A stretch of 64,000 nucleotides of DNA from Clavelina lepadiformis. Taxonomy: Eukaryota; Chordata; Ascidiacea; Aplousobranchia; Clavelinidae. This document shows positions 13,460 through 26,613 of the stretch, in pieces. Every line of letters starts with the position of its first letter. Within the stretch, counting starts at the first letter, position 1. The position numbers were made by a program, and so were the translations under genes. Under the pieces are notes generated by a model. It ran no database searches, was not told the origin of the DNA, and saw only the letters and a list, made by a program, of their open reading frames with translations. The stretch spans positions 3,906,977 to 3,970,976 of the forward strand of contig NC_135248.1 in the NCBI RefSeq assembly GCF_947623445.1, read 5' to 3'.

Positions 13460-13531
13460 TAGCAGAGGATGGTTTCGATCCATCGACCTCTGGGTTATGG
13501 GCCCAGCACGCTTCCGCTGCGCCACTCTGCT
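13460..13531 (-). tRNA. tRNA-iMet-CAT: tRNA-iMet(CAT), pair 14
   Basis: Reference sequence. Confidence 0.95.
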
Positions 13532-14548
13532 GAATGAGTCAATATTAGCTTTCTACTTTACATCAATTTAGCCTTTTATTAAAATGTACCAACTAAGCAA
13601 CCCAGTTAAATGTAGAGTGTCACACGCAATATAACATATTGATGTAAACCCCAGTGTAACTTTTCAATCGTATTTTGACCTTTTTGTTACTCAGTTCATA
13701 CAACATTATAGTAGTATTCAGAAAACTTATCAATACAAAAGCTATAAATTGGTAGCATTTGAAAATACTGTTATTTGTTGAGATTGTATGTTGTGTTAGT
13801 AGTTCAAACAAACTAAATAACTTTAATGTTTCATAAACACGCAGTTCCACTATACTCATGTTTTGATTAAATTATCAATTATATATGTAATAAACCCATT
13901 CTTGAAATTGTGGCAATAAAAATTTGCATCGATTCATGCTGTTGATCATCTGCAACTTTTATCTGAATTGATAAGCATTGATTTGAAAGGCCGATATCGG
14001 ACATTGTGTTCGACTCTAGCAACAGAACAGCTTTGAGTCACTCAATCTAGTAAAAGCAAAATCAACTAAGATTTACCAACTAAGCAACCCAGTTAAATGT
14101 AGAATGTCACACGCAATATAACATATTGATGTAAACCCCAATGTAATTATTCAATCGTATTTTGACTTTTTTGTTACTCAGTTCATACAACATTATAGTA
14201 GTATTCAGAAAACTTATCAACACAAAAGCTATAAATTGGTAGCATTTGAAAATACTGTTATTTGTGTAGATTGTATGTTGTGTTAGTAGTTCAAACAAAC
14301 TACATAAATTTAATGTTTCATAAACACGCAGTTCCACTAGTCATGTTTTGATTAAGTTATCAATTATATATGTAATAAACCCACTATTGAGATTGCGACA
14401 ATAAAAATTTGCATCGATTCATGCTGTTGATCATCTGCAACTTTTACCTGAATTGATAAGCATTGATTTGAAAGGCCGTTATCGGACATTGTGTTCGACT
14501 CTAGCAACAGAACAGCTTTGCATCACTCAATCCAGTAAAAGCAAAATC

Positions 14549-14620
14549 TGCTGTGACCTGGATTCGAATCAGGGTTGCCACGGCCACAACGTGGAGTACT
14601 AACCACTATACGATCACAGC
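14549..14620 (-). tRNA. tRNA-His-GTG: tRNA-His(GTG), pair 15
   Basis: A53 variant, copy of pair 8. Confidence 0.85.
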
Positions 14621-14628
14621 TGGATAAG

Positions 14629-14700
14629 TAGCAGAGGATGGTTTCGATCCATCGACCTCTGGGTTATGGGCCCAGCACGCTTCCGCTGCGCCACTCTGCT
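14629..14700 (-). tRNA. tRNA-iMet-CAT: tRNA-iMet(CAT), pair 15
   Basis: Reference sequence. Confidence 0.95.
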
Positions 14701-15717
14701 GAATGAGTCAATATTAGCTTTCTACTTTACATCAATTTAGCCTTTTATTAAAATTTACCAACTAAGCAACCCAGTTAAATGTAGAGTGTCACACGCAATA
14801 TAACATATTGATGTAAACCCCAGTCTAACTTTTCAATCGTATTTTGACCTTTTTGTTACTCAGTTCATACAACATTATAGTAGTATTCAGAAAACTTATC
14901 AATACAAAAGCTATAAATTGGTAGCATTTGAAAATACTGTTATTTGTTGAGATTGTATGTTGTGTTAGTAGTTCAAACAAACTAAATAACTTTAATGTTT
15001 CATAAACACGCAGTTCCACTATACTCATGTTTTGATTAAATTATCAATTATATATGTAATAAACCCATTCTTGAAATTGCGGCAATAAAAATTTGCATCG
15101 ATTCATGCTGTTGATCATCTGCAACTTTTATCTGAATTGATAAGCATTGATTTGAAAGGCCGATATCGGACATTGTGTTCGACTCTAGCAACAGAACAGC
15201 TTTGCATCACTCAATCCAGTAAAAGCAAAATCAACTAAGATTTACCAACTAAGCAACCCAGTTAAATGTAGAATGTCACACGCAATATAAGATATTGATG
15301 TAAACCCCAATGTAATTATTCAATCGTATTTTGACTTTTTTGTTACTCAGTTCATACAACATTATAGTAGTATTCAGAAAACTTATCAACACAAAAGCTA
15401 TAAATTGGTAGCATTTGAAAATACTGTTATTTGTGTAGATTGTATGTTGTGTTAGTAGTTCAAACAAACTACATAACTTTAATGTTTCATAAACACGCAG
15501 TTCCACTAGTCATGTTTTGATTAAGTTATCAATTATATATGTAATAAACCCACTATTGAGATTGCGACAATAAAAATTTGCATCGATTCATGCTGTTGAT
15601 CATCTGCAACTTTTACCTGAAATGATAAGCATTGATTTGAAAGGCCGTTATCGGACATTGTGTTCGACTCTAGCAACAGAACAGCTTTGCATCACTCAAT
15701 CCAGTAAAAGCAAAATC

Positions 15718-15789
15718 TGCTGTGACCTGGATTCGAATCAGGGTTGCCACGGCCACAACGTGTAGTACTAACCACTATACGATCACAGC
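15718..15789 (-). tRNA. tRNA-His-GTG: tRNA-His(GTG), pair 16
   Basis: A53 and A27, copy of pair 9. Confidence 0.8.
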
Positions 15790-15797
15790 TGGATAAG

Positions 15798-15869
15798 TAG
15801 CAGAGGATGGTTTCGATCCATCGACCTCTGGGTTATGGGCCCAGCACGCTTCCGCTGCGCCACTCTGCT
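15798..15869 (-). tRNA. tRNA-iMet-CAT: tRNA-iMet(CAT), pair 16
   Basis: Reference sequence. Confidence 0.95.
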
Positions 15870-16886
15870 GAATGAGTCAATATTAGCTTTCTACTTTACA
15901 TCAATTTAGCCTTTTAATAAAATGTACCAACTAAGCAACCCAGTTAAATGTAGAGTGTCACACGCAATATAACATATTGATGTAAACCCCAGTGTAACTT
16001 TTCAATCGTATTTTGACCTTTTTGTTACTCAGTTCATACAACATTATAGTAGTATTCAGAAAACTTATCAATACAAAAGCTATAAATTGGTAGCATTTGA
16101 AAATACTGTTATTTGTTGAGATTGTATGTTGTGTTAGTAGTTCAAACAAACTAAATAACTTTAATGTTTCATAAACACGCAGTTCCACTATACTCATGTT
16201 TTGATTAAATTATCAATTATATATGTAATAAACCCATTCTTGAAATTGTGGCAATAAAAATTTGCATCGATTCATGCTGTTGATCATCTGCAACTTTTAT
16301 CTGAATTGATAAGCATTGATTTGAAAGGCCGATATCGGACATTGTGTTCGACTCTAGCAACAGAACAGCTTTGCATCACTCAATCTAGTAAAAGCAAAAT
16401 CAACTAAGATTTACCAACTAAGCAACCCAGTTAAATGTAGAATGTCACACGCAATATAACATATTGATGTAAACCCCAATGTAATTATTCAATCGTATTT
16501 TGACTTTTTTGTTACTCAGTTCATACAACATTATAGTAGTATTCAGAAAACTTATCAACACAAAAGCTATAAATTGGTAGCATTTGAAAATACTGTTATT
16601 TGTGTAGATTGTATGTTGTGTTAGTAGTTCAAACAAACTACATAAATTTAATGTTTCATAAACACGCAGTTCCACTAGTCATGTTTTGATTAAGTTATCA
16701 ATTATATATGTAATAAACCCACTATTGAGATTGCGACAATAAAAATTTGCATCGATTCATGCTGTTGATCATCTGCAACTTTTACCTGAATTGATAAGCA
16801 TTGATTTGAAAGGCCGTTATCGGACATTGTGTTCGACTCTAGCAACAGAACAGCTTTGCATCACTCAATCCAGTAAAAGCAAAATC

Positions 16887-16958
16887 TGCTGTGACCTGGA
16901 TTCGAATCAGGGTTGCCACGGCCACAACGTGGAGTACTAACCACTATACGATCACAGC
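16887..16958 (-). tRNA. tRNA-His-GTG: tRNA-His(GTG), pair 17
   Basis: A53 variant, copy of pair 10. Confidence 0.85.
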
Positions 16959-16966
16959 TGGATAAG

Positions 16967-17038
16967 TAGCAGAGGATGGTTTCGATCCATCGACCTCTGG
17001 ATTATGGGCCCAGCACGCTTCCGCTGCGCCACTCTGCT
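16967..17038 (-). tRNA. tRNA-iMet-CAT: tRNA-iMet(CAT), pair 17
   Basis: T39 variant, copy of pair 10. Confidence 0.9.
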
Positions 17039-18077
17039 GAATGAGTCAATATTAGCTTTCTACTTTACATCAATTTAGCCTTTTATTAAAATTTACCAAC
17101 TAAGCAACCCAGTTAAATGTAGAGTGTCACACGCAATATAACATATTGATGTAAACCCCAGTGTAACTTTTCAATCGTATTTTGACCTTTTTGTTACTCA
17201 GTTCATACAACATTATAGTAGTATTCAGAAAACTTATCAATACAAAAGCTATAAATTGGTAGCATTTGAAAATACTGTTATTTGTTGAGATTGTATGTTG
17301 TGTTAGTAGTTCAAACAAACTAAATAACTTTAATGTTTCATAAACACGCAGTTCCACTATACTCATGTTTTGATTAAATTATCAATTATATATGTAATAA
17401 ACCCATTCTTGAAATTGCGGCAATAAAAATTTGCATCGATTCATGCTGTTGATCATCTGCAACTTTTATCTGAATTGATAAGCATTGATTTGAAAGGCCG
17501 ATATCGGACATTGTGTTCGACTCTAGCAACAGAACAGCTTTGCATCACTCAATCCAGTAAAAGCAAAATCAACTAAGATTTACCAACTAAGCAACCCAGT
17601 TAAATGTAGAATGTCACACGCAATATAACATATTGATGTAAACCCCAATGTTTCAATTATTTCCAATGTTTTCAATTATTCAATCGTATTTTGACTTTTT
17701 TGTTACTCAGTTCATACAACATTGTAGTAGTATTCAGAAAACTTATCAACACAAAAGCTATAAATTGGTAGCATTTGAAAATACTGTTATTTGTGTAGAT
17801 TGTATGTTGTGTTAGTAATTCAAACAAACTACATAACTTTAATGTTTCGTAAACACGCAGTTCCACTACTCATGTGTTGATTAAGTTATCAATTATATAT
17901 GTAATAAACCCACTATTGAGATTGCGACAATAAAAATTTGCATCGATTCATGCTGTTGATCATCTGCAACTTTTTCCTGAATTGATAAGCATTGATTTGA
18001 AAGGCCGATATCGGACATTGTGTTCGACTCTAGCAACAGAACAGCTTTGCATCACTCATACCAGTAAAAGCAAAATC

Positions 18078-18149
18078 TGCTGTGACCTGGATTCGAACCA
18101 GGGTTGCCACAGCCACAACGTGGAGTACTAACCACTATACGATCACAGC
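18078..18149 (-). tRNA. tRNA-His-GTG: tRNA-His(GTG), pair 18
   Basis: T39 variant; first of three copies in a 1,205-bp repeat. Confidence 0.9.
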
Positions 18150-18157
18150 TGGATAAG

Positions 18158-18229
18158 TAGCAGAGGATGGTTTCGATCCATCGACCTCTGGGTTATGGGC
18201 CCAGCACGCTTCCGCTGCGCCACTCTGCT
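18158..18229 (-). tRNA. tRNA-iMet-CAT: tRNA-iMet(CAT), pair 18
   Basis: Reference sequence. Confidence 0.95.
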
Positions 18230-19282
18230 GAATGAGTGAATATTAGCTTTCTAGTTTACATCAATTTTACCCTTTTTTAAAATTTACCAACTAAGCAACC
18301 CAGTTAAATGTAGAATGTCACACGCAATATAACATATTGATGTAAACCCCAATGTAATTTTTCAATCGTATTTTGACCTTTTTGTTACTCAGTTCATACA
18401 ACATTATAGTAGTATTCAGAAAACTTATCAACACAAAAGCTATAAATTGGTAGCATTTGAAAATACTGTTATTTGTTGAGATTGTGTGTTGTGTTAGTAG
18501 TTCAAACAAACTACATAAATACATAAATACATAACTTTAATGTTTCATAAACACGCAGTTCCACTACTCATGTTTTGATTAAATTATCAATTATATATGT
18601 AATAAACCCATTATTGAAATTGCGACAATAAAAATTTGCATCGATTCATGCTGTTGATCATCTGCAACTTTTACCTGAATTGATAAGCATTGATTTGAAA
18701 GGCCGATATCGGACATTGTGTTCGACTCTAGCAACAGAACAGCTTTGCATCACTCAATCCAGGAAAAGCAAAATCAACTAAGATTTACCAACTAAGCAAC
18801 CCAGTTAAATGTAGAATGTCACACGCAATATAACATATTGATGTAAACCCCAATGTTTCAATTATTTCCAATGTTTTCAATTATTCAATCGTATTTTGAC
18901 CTTTTTGTTACTCAGTTCATACAACATTATAGTAGTATTCAGAAAACTTATCAACACAAAAGCTATAAATTGGTAGCATTTGAAAATACTGTTATTTGTG
19001 TAGATTGTATGTTGTGTTAGTAATTCAAACAAACTACATAACTTTAATGTTTCGTAAACACGCAATTCCACTACTCATGTGTTGATTAAGTTATCAATTA
19101 TATATGTAATAAACCCACTATTGAGATTGCGACAATAAAAATTTGCATCGATTCATGCTGTTGATCATCTGCAACTTTTACCTGAATTGATAAGCATTGA
19201 TTTGAAAGGCCGATATCGGACATTGTGTTCGACTCTAGCAACAGAACAGCTTTGCATCACTCATACCAGTAAAAGCAAAATC

Positions 19283-19354
19283 TGCTGTGACCTGGATTCG
19301 AACCAGGGTTGCCACAGCCACAACGTGGAGTACTAACCACTATACGATCACAGC
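19283..19354 (-). tRNA. tRNA-His-GTG: tRNA-His(GTG), pair 19
   Basis: T39 variant. Confidence 0.9.
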
Positions 19355-19362
19355 TGGATAAG

Positions 19363-19434
19363 TAGCAGAGGATGGTTTCGATCCATCGACCTCTGGGTTA
19401 TGGGCCCAGCACGCTTCCGCTGCGCCACTCTGCT
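19363..19434 (-). tRNA. tRNA-iMet-CAT: tRNA-iMet(CAT), pair 19
   Basis: Reference sequence. Confidence 0.95.
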
Positions 19435-20487
19435 GAATGAGTGAATATTAGCTTTCTAGTTTACATCAATTTTACCCTTTTTTAAAATTTACCAACTAAG
19501 CAACCCAGTTAAATGTAGAATGTCACACGCAATATAACATATTGATGTAAACCCCAATGTAATTTTTCAATCGTATTTTGACCTTTTTGTTACTCAGTTC
19601 ATACAACATTATAGTAGTATTCAGAAAACTTATCAACACAAAAGCTATAAATTGGTAGCATTTGAAAATACTGTTATTTGTTGAGATTGTGTGTTGTGTT
19701 AGTAGTTCAAACAAACTACATAAATACATAAATACATAACTTTAATGTTTCATAAACACGCAGTTCCACTACTCATGTTTTGATTAAATTATCAATTATA
19801 TATGTAATAAACCCATTATTGAAATTGCGACAATAAAAATTTGCATCGATTCATGCTGTTGATCATCTGCAACTTTTACCTGAATTGATAAGCATTGATT
19901 TGAAAGGCCGATATCGGACATTGTGTTCGACTCTAGCAACAGAACAGCTTTGCATCACTCAATCCAGGAAAAGCAAAATCAACTAAGATTTACCAACTAA
20001 GCAACCCAGTTAAATGTAGAATGTCACACGCAATATAACATATTGATGTAAACCCCAATGTTTCAATTATTTCCAATGTTTTCAATTATTCAATCGTATT
20101 TTGACCTTTTTGTTACTCAGTTCATACAACATTATAGTAGTATTCAGAAAACTTATCAACACAAAAGCTATAAATTGGTAGCATTTGAAAATACTGTTAT
20201 TTGTGTAGATTGTATGTTGTGTTAGTAATTCAAACAAACTACATAACTTTAATGTTTCGTAAACACGCAATTCCACTACTCATGTGTTGATTAAGTTATC
20301 AATTATATATGTAATAAACCCACTATTGAGATTGCGACAATAAAAATTTGCATCGATTCATGCTGTTGATCATCTGCAACTTTTACCTGAATTGATAAGC
20401 ATTGATTTGAAAGGCCGATATCGGACATTGTGTTCGACTCTAGCAACAGAACAGCTTTGCATCACTCATACCAGTAAAAGCAAAATC

Positions 20488-20559
20488 TGCTGTGACCTGG
20501 ATTCGAACCAGGGTTGCCACAGCCACAACGTGGAGTACTAACCACTATACGATCACAGC
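20488..20559 (-). tRNA. tRNA-His-GTG: tRNA-His(GTG), pair 20
   Basis: T39 variant. Confidence 0.9.
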
Positions 20560-20567
20560 TGGATAAG

Positions 20568-20639
20568 TAGCAGAGGATGGTTTCGATCCATCGACCTCTG
20601 GGTTATGGGCCCAGCACGCTTCCGCTGCGCCACTCTGCT
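20568..20639 (-). tRNA. tRNA-iMet-CAT: tRNA-iMet(CAT), pair 20
   Basis: Reference sequence. Confidence 0.95.
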
Positions 20640-21692
20640 GAATGAGTGAATATTAGCTTTCTAGTTTACATCAATTTTACCCTTTTTTAAAATTTACCAA
20701 CTAAGCAACCCAGTTAAATGTAGAATGTCACACGCAATATAACATATTGATGTAAACCCCAATGTAATTTTTCAATCGTATTTTGACCTTTTTGTTACTC
20801 AGTTCATACAACATTATAGTAGTATTCAGAAAACTTATCAACACAAAAGCTATAAATTGGTAGCATTTGAAAATACTGTTATTTGTTGAGATTGTGTGTT
20901 GTGTTAGTAGTTCAAACAAACTACATAAATACATAAATACATAACTTTAATGTTTCATAAACACGCAGTTCCACTACTCATGTTTTGATTAAATTATCAA
21001 TTATATATGTAATAAACCCATTATTGAAATTGCGACAATAAAAATTTGCATCGATTCATGCTGTTGATCATCTGCAACTTTTACCTGAATTGATAAGCAT
21101 TGATTTGAAAGGCCGATATCGGACATTGTGTTCGACTCTAGCAACAGAACAGCTTTGCATCACTCAATCCAGGAAAAGCAAAATCAACTAAGATTTACCA
21201 ACTAAGCAACCCAGTTAAATGTAGAATGTCACACGCAATATAACATATTGATGTAAACCCCAATGTTTCAATTATTTCCAATGTTTTCAATTATTCAATC
21301 GTATTTTGACCTTTTTGTTACTCAGTTCATACAACATTATAGTAGTATTCAGAAAACTTATCAACACAAAAGCTATAAATTGGTAGCATTTGAAAATACT
21401 GTTATTTGTGTAGATTGTATGTTGTGTTAGTAATTCAAACAAACTACATAACTTTAATGTTTCGTAAACACGCAATTCCACTACTCATGTGTTGATTAAG
21501 TTATCAATTATATATGTAATAAACCCACTATTGAGATTGCGACAATAAAAATTTGCATCGATTCATGCTGTTGATCATCTGCAACTTTTACCTGAATTGA
21601 TAAGCATTGATTTGAAAGGCCGATATCGGACATTGTGTTCGACTCTAGCAACAGAACAGCTTTGCATCACTCATACCAGTAAAAGCAAAACC

Positions 21693-21764
21693 TGCTGTGA
21701 CCTGGATTCGAACCAGGGTTGCCACGGCCACAACGTGGAGTACTAACCACTATACGATCACAGC
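21693..21764 (-). tRNA. tRNA-His-GTG: tRNA-His(GTG), pair 21
   Basis: Reference sequence; the pair looks grafted onto a downstream unit of the pair 16 type. Confidence 0.95.
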
Positions 21765-21772
21765 TGGATAAG

Positions 21773-21844
21773 TAGCAGAGGATGGTTTCGATCCATCGAC
21801 CTCTGGGTTATGGGCCCAGCACGCTTCCGCTGCGACACTCTGCT
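21773..21844 (-). tRNA. tRNA-iMet-CAT: tRNA-iMet(CAT), pair 21
   Basis: G10 to T, inside the A box and the D stem. Confidence 0.85.
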
Positions 21845-22861
21845 GAATGAGTCAATATTAGCTTTCTACTTTACATCAATTTAGCCTTTTAATAAAATGT
21901 ACCAACTAAGCAACCCAGTTAAATGTAGAGTGTCACACGCAATATAACATATTGATGTAAACCCCAGTGTAACTTTTCAATCGTATTTTGACCTTTTTGT
22001 TACTCAGTTCATACAACATTATAGTAGTATTCAGAAAACTTATCAATACAAAAGCTATAAATTGGTAGCATTTGAAAATACTGTTATTTGTTGAGATTGT
22101 ATGTTGTGTTAGTAGTTCAAACAAACTAAATAACTTTAATGTTTCATAAACACGCAGTTCCACTATACTCATGTTTTGATTAAATTATCAATTATATATG
22201 TAATAAACCCATTCTTGAAATTGTGGCAATAAAAATTTGCATCGATTCATGCTGTTGATCATCTGCAACTTTTATCTGAATTGATAAGCATTGATTTGAA
22301 AGGCCGATATCGGACATTGTGTTCGACTCTAGCAACAGAACAGCTTTGCATCACTCAATCTAGTAAAAGCAAAATCAACTAAGATTTACCAACTAAGCAA
22401 CCCAGTTAAATGTAGAATGTCACACGCAATATAACATATTGATGTAAACCCCAATGTAATTATTCAATCGTATTTTGACTTTTTTGTTACTCAGTTCATA
22501 CAACATTATAGTAGTATTCAGAAAACTTATCAACACAAAAGCTATAAATTGGTAGCATTTGAAAATACTGTTATTTGTGTAGATTGTATGTTGTGTTAGT
22601 AGTTCAAACAAACTACATAAATTTAATGTTTCATAAACACGCAGTTCCACTAGTCATGTTTTGATTAAGTTATCAATTATATATGTAATAAACCCACTAT
22701 TGAGATTGCGACAATAAAAATTTGCATCGATTCATGCTGTTGATCATCTGCAACTTTTACCTGAATTGATAAGCATTGATTTGAAAGGCCGTTATCGGAC
22801 ATTGTGTTCGACTCTAGCAACAGAACAGCTTTGCATCACTCAATCCAGTAAAAGCAAAATC

Positions 22862-22933
22862 TGCTGTGACCTGGATTCGAATCAGGGTTGCCACGGCCAC
22901 AACGTGGAGTACTAACCACTATACGATCACAGC
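22862..22933 (-). tRNA. tRNA-His-GTG: tRNA-His(GTG), pair 22
   Basis: A53 variant. Confidence 0.85.
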
Positions 22934-22941
22934 TGGATAAG

Positions 22942-23013
22942 TAGCAGAGGATGGTTTCGATCCATCGACCTCTGGGTTATGGGCCCAGCACGCTTCCGCT
23001 GCGCCACTCTGCT
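22942..23013 (-). tRNA. tRNA-iMet-CAT: tRNA-iMet(CAT), pair 22
   Basis: Reference sequence. Confidence 0.95.
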
Positions 23014-24052
23014 GAATGAGTCAATATTAGCTTTCTACTTTACATCAATTTAGCCTTTTATTAAAATTTACCAACTAAGCAACCCAGTTAAATGTAGAGT
23101 GTCACACGCAATATAACATATTGATGTAAACCCCAGTGTAACTTTTCAATCGTATTTTGACCTTTTTGTTACTCAGTTCATACAACATTATAGTAGTATT
23201 CAGAAAACTTATCAATACAAAAGCTATAAATTGGTAGCATTTGAAAATACTGTTATTTGTTGAGATTGTATGTTGTGTTAGTAGTTCAAACAAACTAAAT
23301 AACTTTAATGTTTCATAAACACGCAGTTCCACTATACTCATGTTTTGATTAAATTATCAATTATATATGTAATAAACCCATTCTTGAAATTGCGGCAATA
23401 AAAATTTGCATCGATTCATGCTGTTGATCATCTGCAACTTTTATCTGAATTGATAAGCATTGATTTGAAAGGCCGATATCGGACATTGTGTTCGACTCTA
23501 GCAACAGAACAGCTTTGCATCACTCAATCCAATAAAAGCAAAATCAACTAAGATTTACCAACTAAGCAACCCAGTTAAATGTAGAATGTCACACGCAATA
23601 TAACATATTGATGTAAACCCCAATGTTTCAATTATTTCCAATGTTTTCAATTATTCAATCGTATTTTGACTTTTTTGTTACTCAGTTCATACAACATTGT
23701 AGTAGTATTCAGAAAACTTATCAACACAAAAGCTATAAATTGGTAGCATTTGAAAATAATGTTATTTGTGTAGATTGTATGTTGTGTTAGTAATTCAAAC
23801 AAACTACATAACTTTAATGTTTCGTAAACACGCAGTTCCACTACTCATGTGTTGATTAAGTTATCAATTATATATGTAATAAACCCACTATTGAGATTGC
23901 GACAATAAAAATTTGCATCGATTCATGCTGTTGATCATCTGCAACTTTTACCTGAATTGATAAGCATTGATTTGAAAGGCCGATATCGGACATTGTGTTC
24001 GACTCTAGCAACAGAACAGCTTTGCATCACTCATACCAGTAAAAGCAAAATC

Positions 24053-24124
24053 TGCTGTGACCTGGATTCGAACCAGGGTTGCCACAGCCACAACGTGGAG
24101 TACTAACCACTATACGATCACAGC
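24053..24124 (-). tRNA. tRNA-His-GTG: tRNA-His(GTG), pair 23
   Basis: T39 variant. Confidence 0.9.
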
Positions 24125-24132
24125 TGGATAAG

Positions 24133-24204
24133 TAGCAGAGGATGGTTTCGATCCATCGACCTCTGGGTTATGGGCCCAGCACGCTTCCGCTGCGCCACTC
24201 TGCT
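24133..24204 (-). tRNA. tRNA-iMet-CAT: tRNA-iMet(CAT), pair 23
   Basis: Reference sequence. Confidence 0.95.
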
Positions 24205-25257
24205 GAATGAGTGAATATTAGCTTTCTAGTTTACATCAATTTTACCCTTTTTTAAAATTTACCAACTAAGCAACCCAGTTAAATGTAGAATGTCACACGC
24301 AATATAACATATTGATGTAAACCCCAATGTAATTTTTCAATCGTATTTTGACCTTTTTTTTACTCAGTTCATACAACATTATAGTAGTATTCAGAAAACT
24401 TATCAACACAAAAGCTATAAATTGGTAGCATTTGAAAATACTGTTATTTGTTGAGATTGTGTGTTGTGTTAGTAGTTCAAACAAACTACATAAATACATA
24501 AATACATAACTTTAATGTTTCATAAACACGCAGTTCCACTACTCATCTTTTGATTAAATTATCAATTATATATGTAATAAACCCATTATTGAAATTGCGA
24601 CAATAAAAATTTGCATCGATTCATGCTGTTGATCATCTGCAACTTTTACCTGAATTGATAAGCATTGATTTGAAAGGCCGATATCGGACATTGTGTTCGA
24701 CTCTAGCAACAGAACAGCTTTGCATCACTCAATCCAGGAAAAGCAAAATCAACTAAGATTTACCAACTAAGCAACCCAGTTAAATGTAGAATGTCACACG
24801 CAATATAACATATTGATGTAAACCCCAATGTTTCAATTATTTCCAATGTTTTCAATTATTCAATCGTATTTTGACCTTTTTGTTACTCAGTTCATACAAC
24901 ATTATAGTAGTATTCAGAAAACTTATCAACACAAAAGCTATAAATTGGTAGCATTTGAAAATACTGTTATTTGTGTAGATTGTATGTTGTGTTAGTAATT
25001 CAAACAAACTACATAACTTTAATGTTTCGTAAACACGCAATTCCACTACTCATGTGTTGATTAAGTTATCAATTATATATGTAATAAACCCACTATTGAG
25101 ATTGCGACAATAAAAATTTGCATCGATTCATGCTGTTGATCATCTGCAACTTTTACCTGAATTGATAAGCATTGATTTGAAAGGCCGATATCGGACATTG
25201 TGTTCGACTCTAGCAACAGAACAGCTTTGCATCACTCATACCAGTAAAAGCAAAATC

Positions 25258-25329
25258 TGCTGTGACCTGGATTCGAACCAGGGTTGCCACAGCCACAACG
25301 TGGAGTACTAACCACTATACGATCACAGC
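25258..25329 (-). tRNA. tRNA-His-GTG: tRNA-His(GTG), pair 24
   Basis: T39 variant. Confidence 0.9.
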
Positions 25330-25337
25330 TGGATAAG

Positions 25338-25409
25338 TAGCAGAGGATGGTTTCGATCCTTCGACCTCTGGGTTATGGGCCCAGCACGCTTCCGCTGCGC
25401 CACTCTGCT
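25338..25409 (-). tRNA. tRNA-iMet-CAT: tRNA-iMet(CAT), pair 24
   Basis: A51 variant: T51 is A, an A51:A63 mismatch in the T stem. Leftmost appearance of a change common from 31 kb on. Confidence 0.85.
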
Positions 25410-26462
25410 GAATGAGTGAATATTAGCTTTCTAGTTTACATCAATTTTACCCTTTTTTAAAATTTACCAACTAAGCAACCCAGTTAAATGTAGAATGTCA
25501 CACGCAATATAACATATTGATGTAAACCCCAATGTAATTTTTCAATCGTATTTTGACCTTTTTGTTACTCAGTTCATACAACATTATAGTAGTATTCAGA
25601 AAACTTATCAACACAAAAGCTATAAATTGGTAGCATTTGAAAATACTGTTATTTGTTGAGATTGTGTGTTGTGTTAGTAGTTCAAACAAACTACATAAAT
25701 ACATAAATACATAACTTTAATGTTTCATAAACACGCAGTTCCACTACTCATGTTTTGATTAAATTATCAATTATATATGTAATAAACCCATTATTGAAAT
25801 TGCGACAATAAAAATTTGCATCGATTCATGCTGTTGATCATCTGCAACTTTTACCTGAATTGATAAGCATTGATTTGAAAGGCCGATATCGGACATTGTG
25901 TTCGACTCTAGCAACAGAACAGCTTTGCATCACTCAATCCAGGAAAAGCAAAATCAACTAAGATTTACCAACTAAGCAACCCAGTTAAATGTAGAATGTC
26001 ACACGCAATATAACATATTGATGTAAACCCCAATGTTTCAATTATTTCCAATGTTTTCAATTATTCAATCGTATTTTGACCTTTTTGTTACTCAGTTCAT
26101 ACAACATTATAGTAGTATTCAGAAAACTTATCAACACAAAAGCTATAAATTGGTAGCATTTGAAAATACTGTTATTTGTGTAGATTGTATGTTGTGTTAG
26201 TAATTCAAACAAACTACATAACTTTAATGTTTCGTAAACACGCAATTCCACTACTCATGTGTTGATTAAGTTATCAATTATATATGTAATAAACCCACTA
26301 TTGAGATTGCGACAATAAAAATTTGCATCGATTCATGCTGTTGATCATCTGCAACTTTTACCTGAATTGATAAGCATTGATTTGAAAGGCCGATATCGGA
26401 CATTGTGTTCGACTCTAGCAACAGAACAGCTTTGCATCACTCAATCCAGTAAAAGCAAAATC

Positions 26463-26533
26463 TGCTGTGACCTGGATTCGAACCAGGGTTGCTACGGCCA
26501 CAACGTGGAGTACTAACCACTATCAATCACAGC
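26463..26533 (-). tRNA. tRNA-His-GTG: tRNA-His(GTG), pair 25, one base short
   Basis: 71 bases. A deletion plus a substitution alter positions 8-11 in the A box, and G42 is A. Probably impaired. Confidence 0.7.
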
Positions 26534-26541
26534 TGGATAAG

Positions 26542-26613
26542 TAGCAGAGGATGGTTTCGATCCATCGACCTCTGGGTTATGGGCCCAGCACGCTTCCGCT
26601 GCGCCACTCTGCT
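26542..26613 (-). tRNA. tRNA-iMet-CAT: tRNA-iMet(CAT), pair 25
   Basis: Reference sequence. Confidence 0.95.

Larger units (their letters stand above)
11042..19282. repeat. 8,241-bp higher-order repeat, copy 2
   Basis: Directly abuts copy 1. Differences seen include those at 7049/15290, 6640/14881 and 10169/18410. Confidence 0.93.
18078..21692. repeat. Three 1,205-bp dimers
   Basis: Pairs 18, 19 and 20, each with a tRNA-less partner, at an exact 1,205-bp spacing and nearly identical by eye. Confidence 0.9.
21845..26440. repeat. 4.6-kb segment repeated at 5,975-bp offset
   Basis: Matches about 15,870-20,465 in unit order, spacing and private variants; the tRNA pair at its left edge (pair 21) is of a different type, marking a crossover junction. 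Confidence 0.85.
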
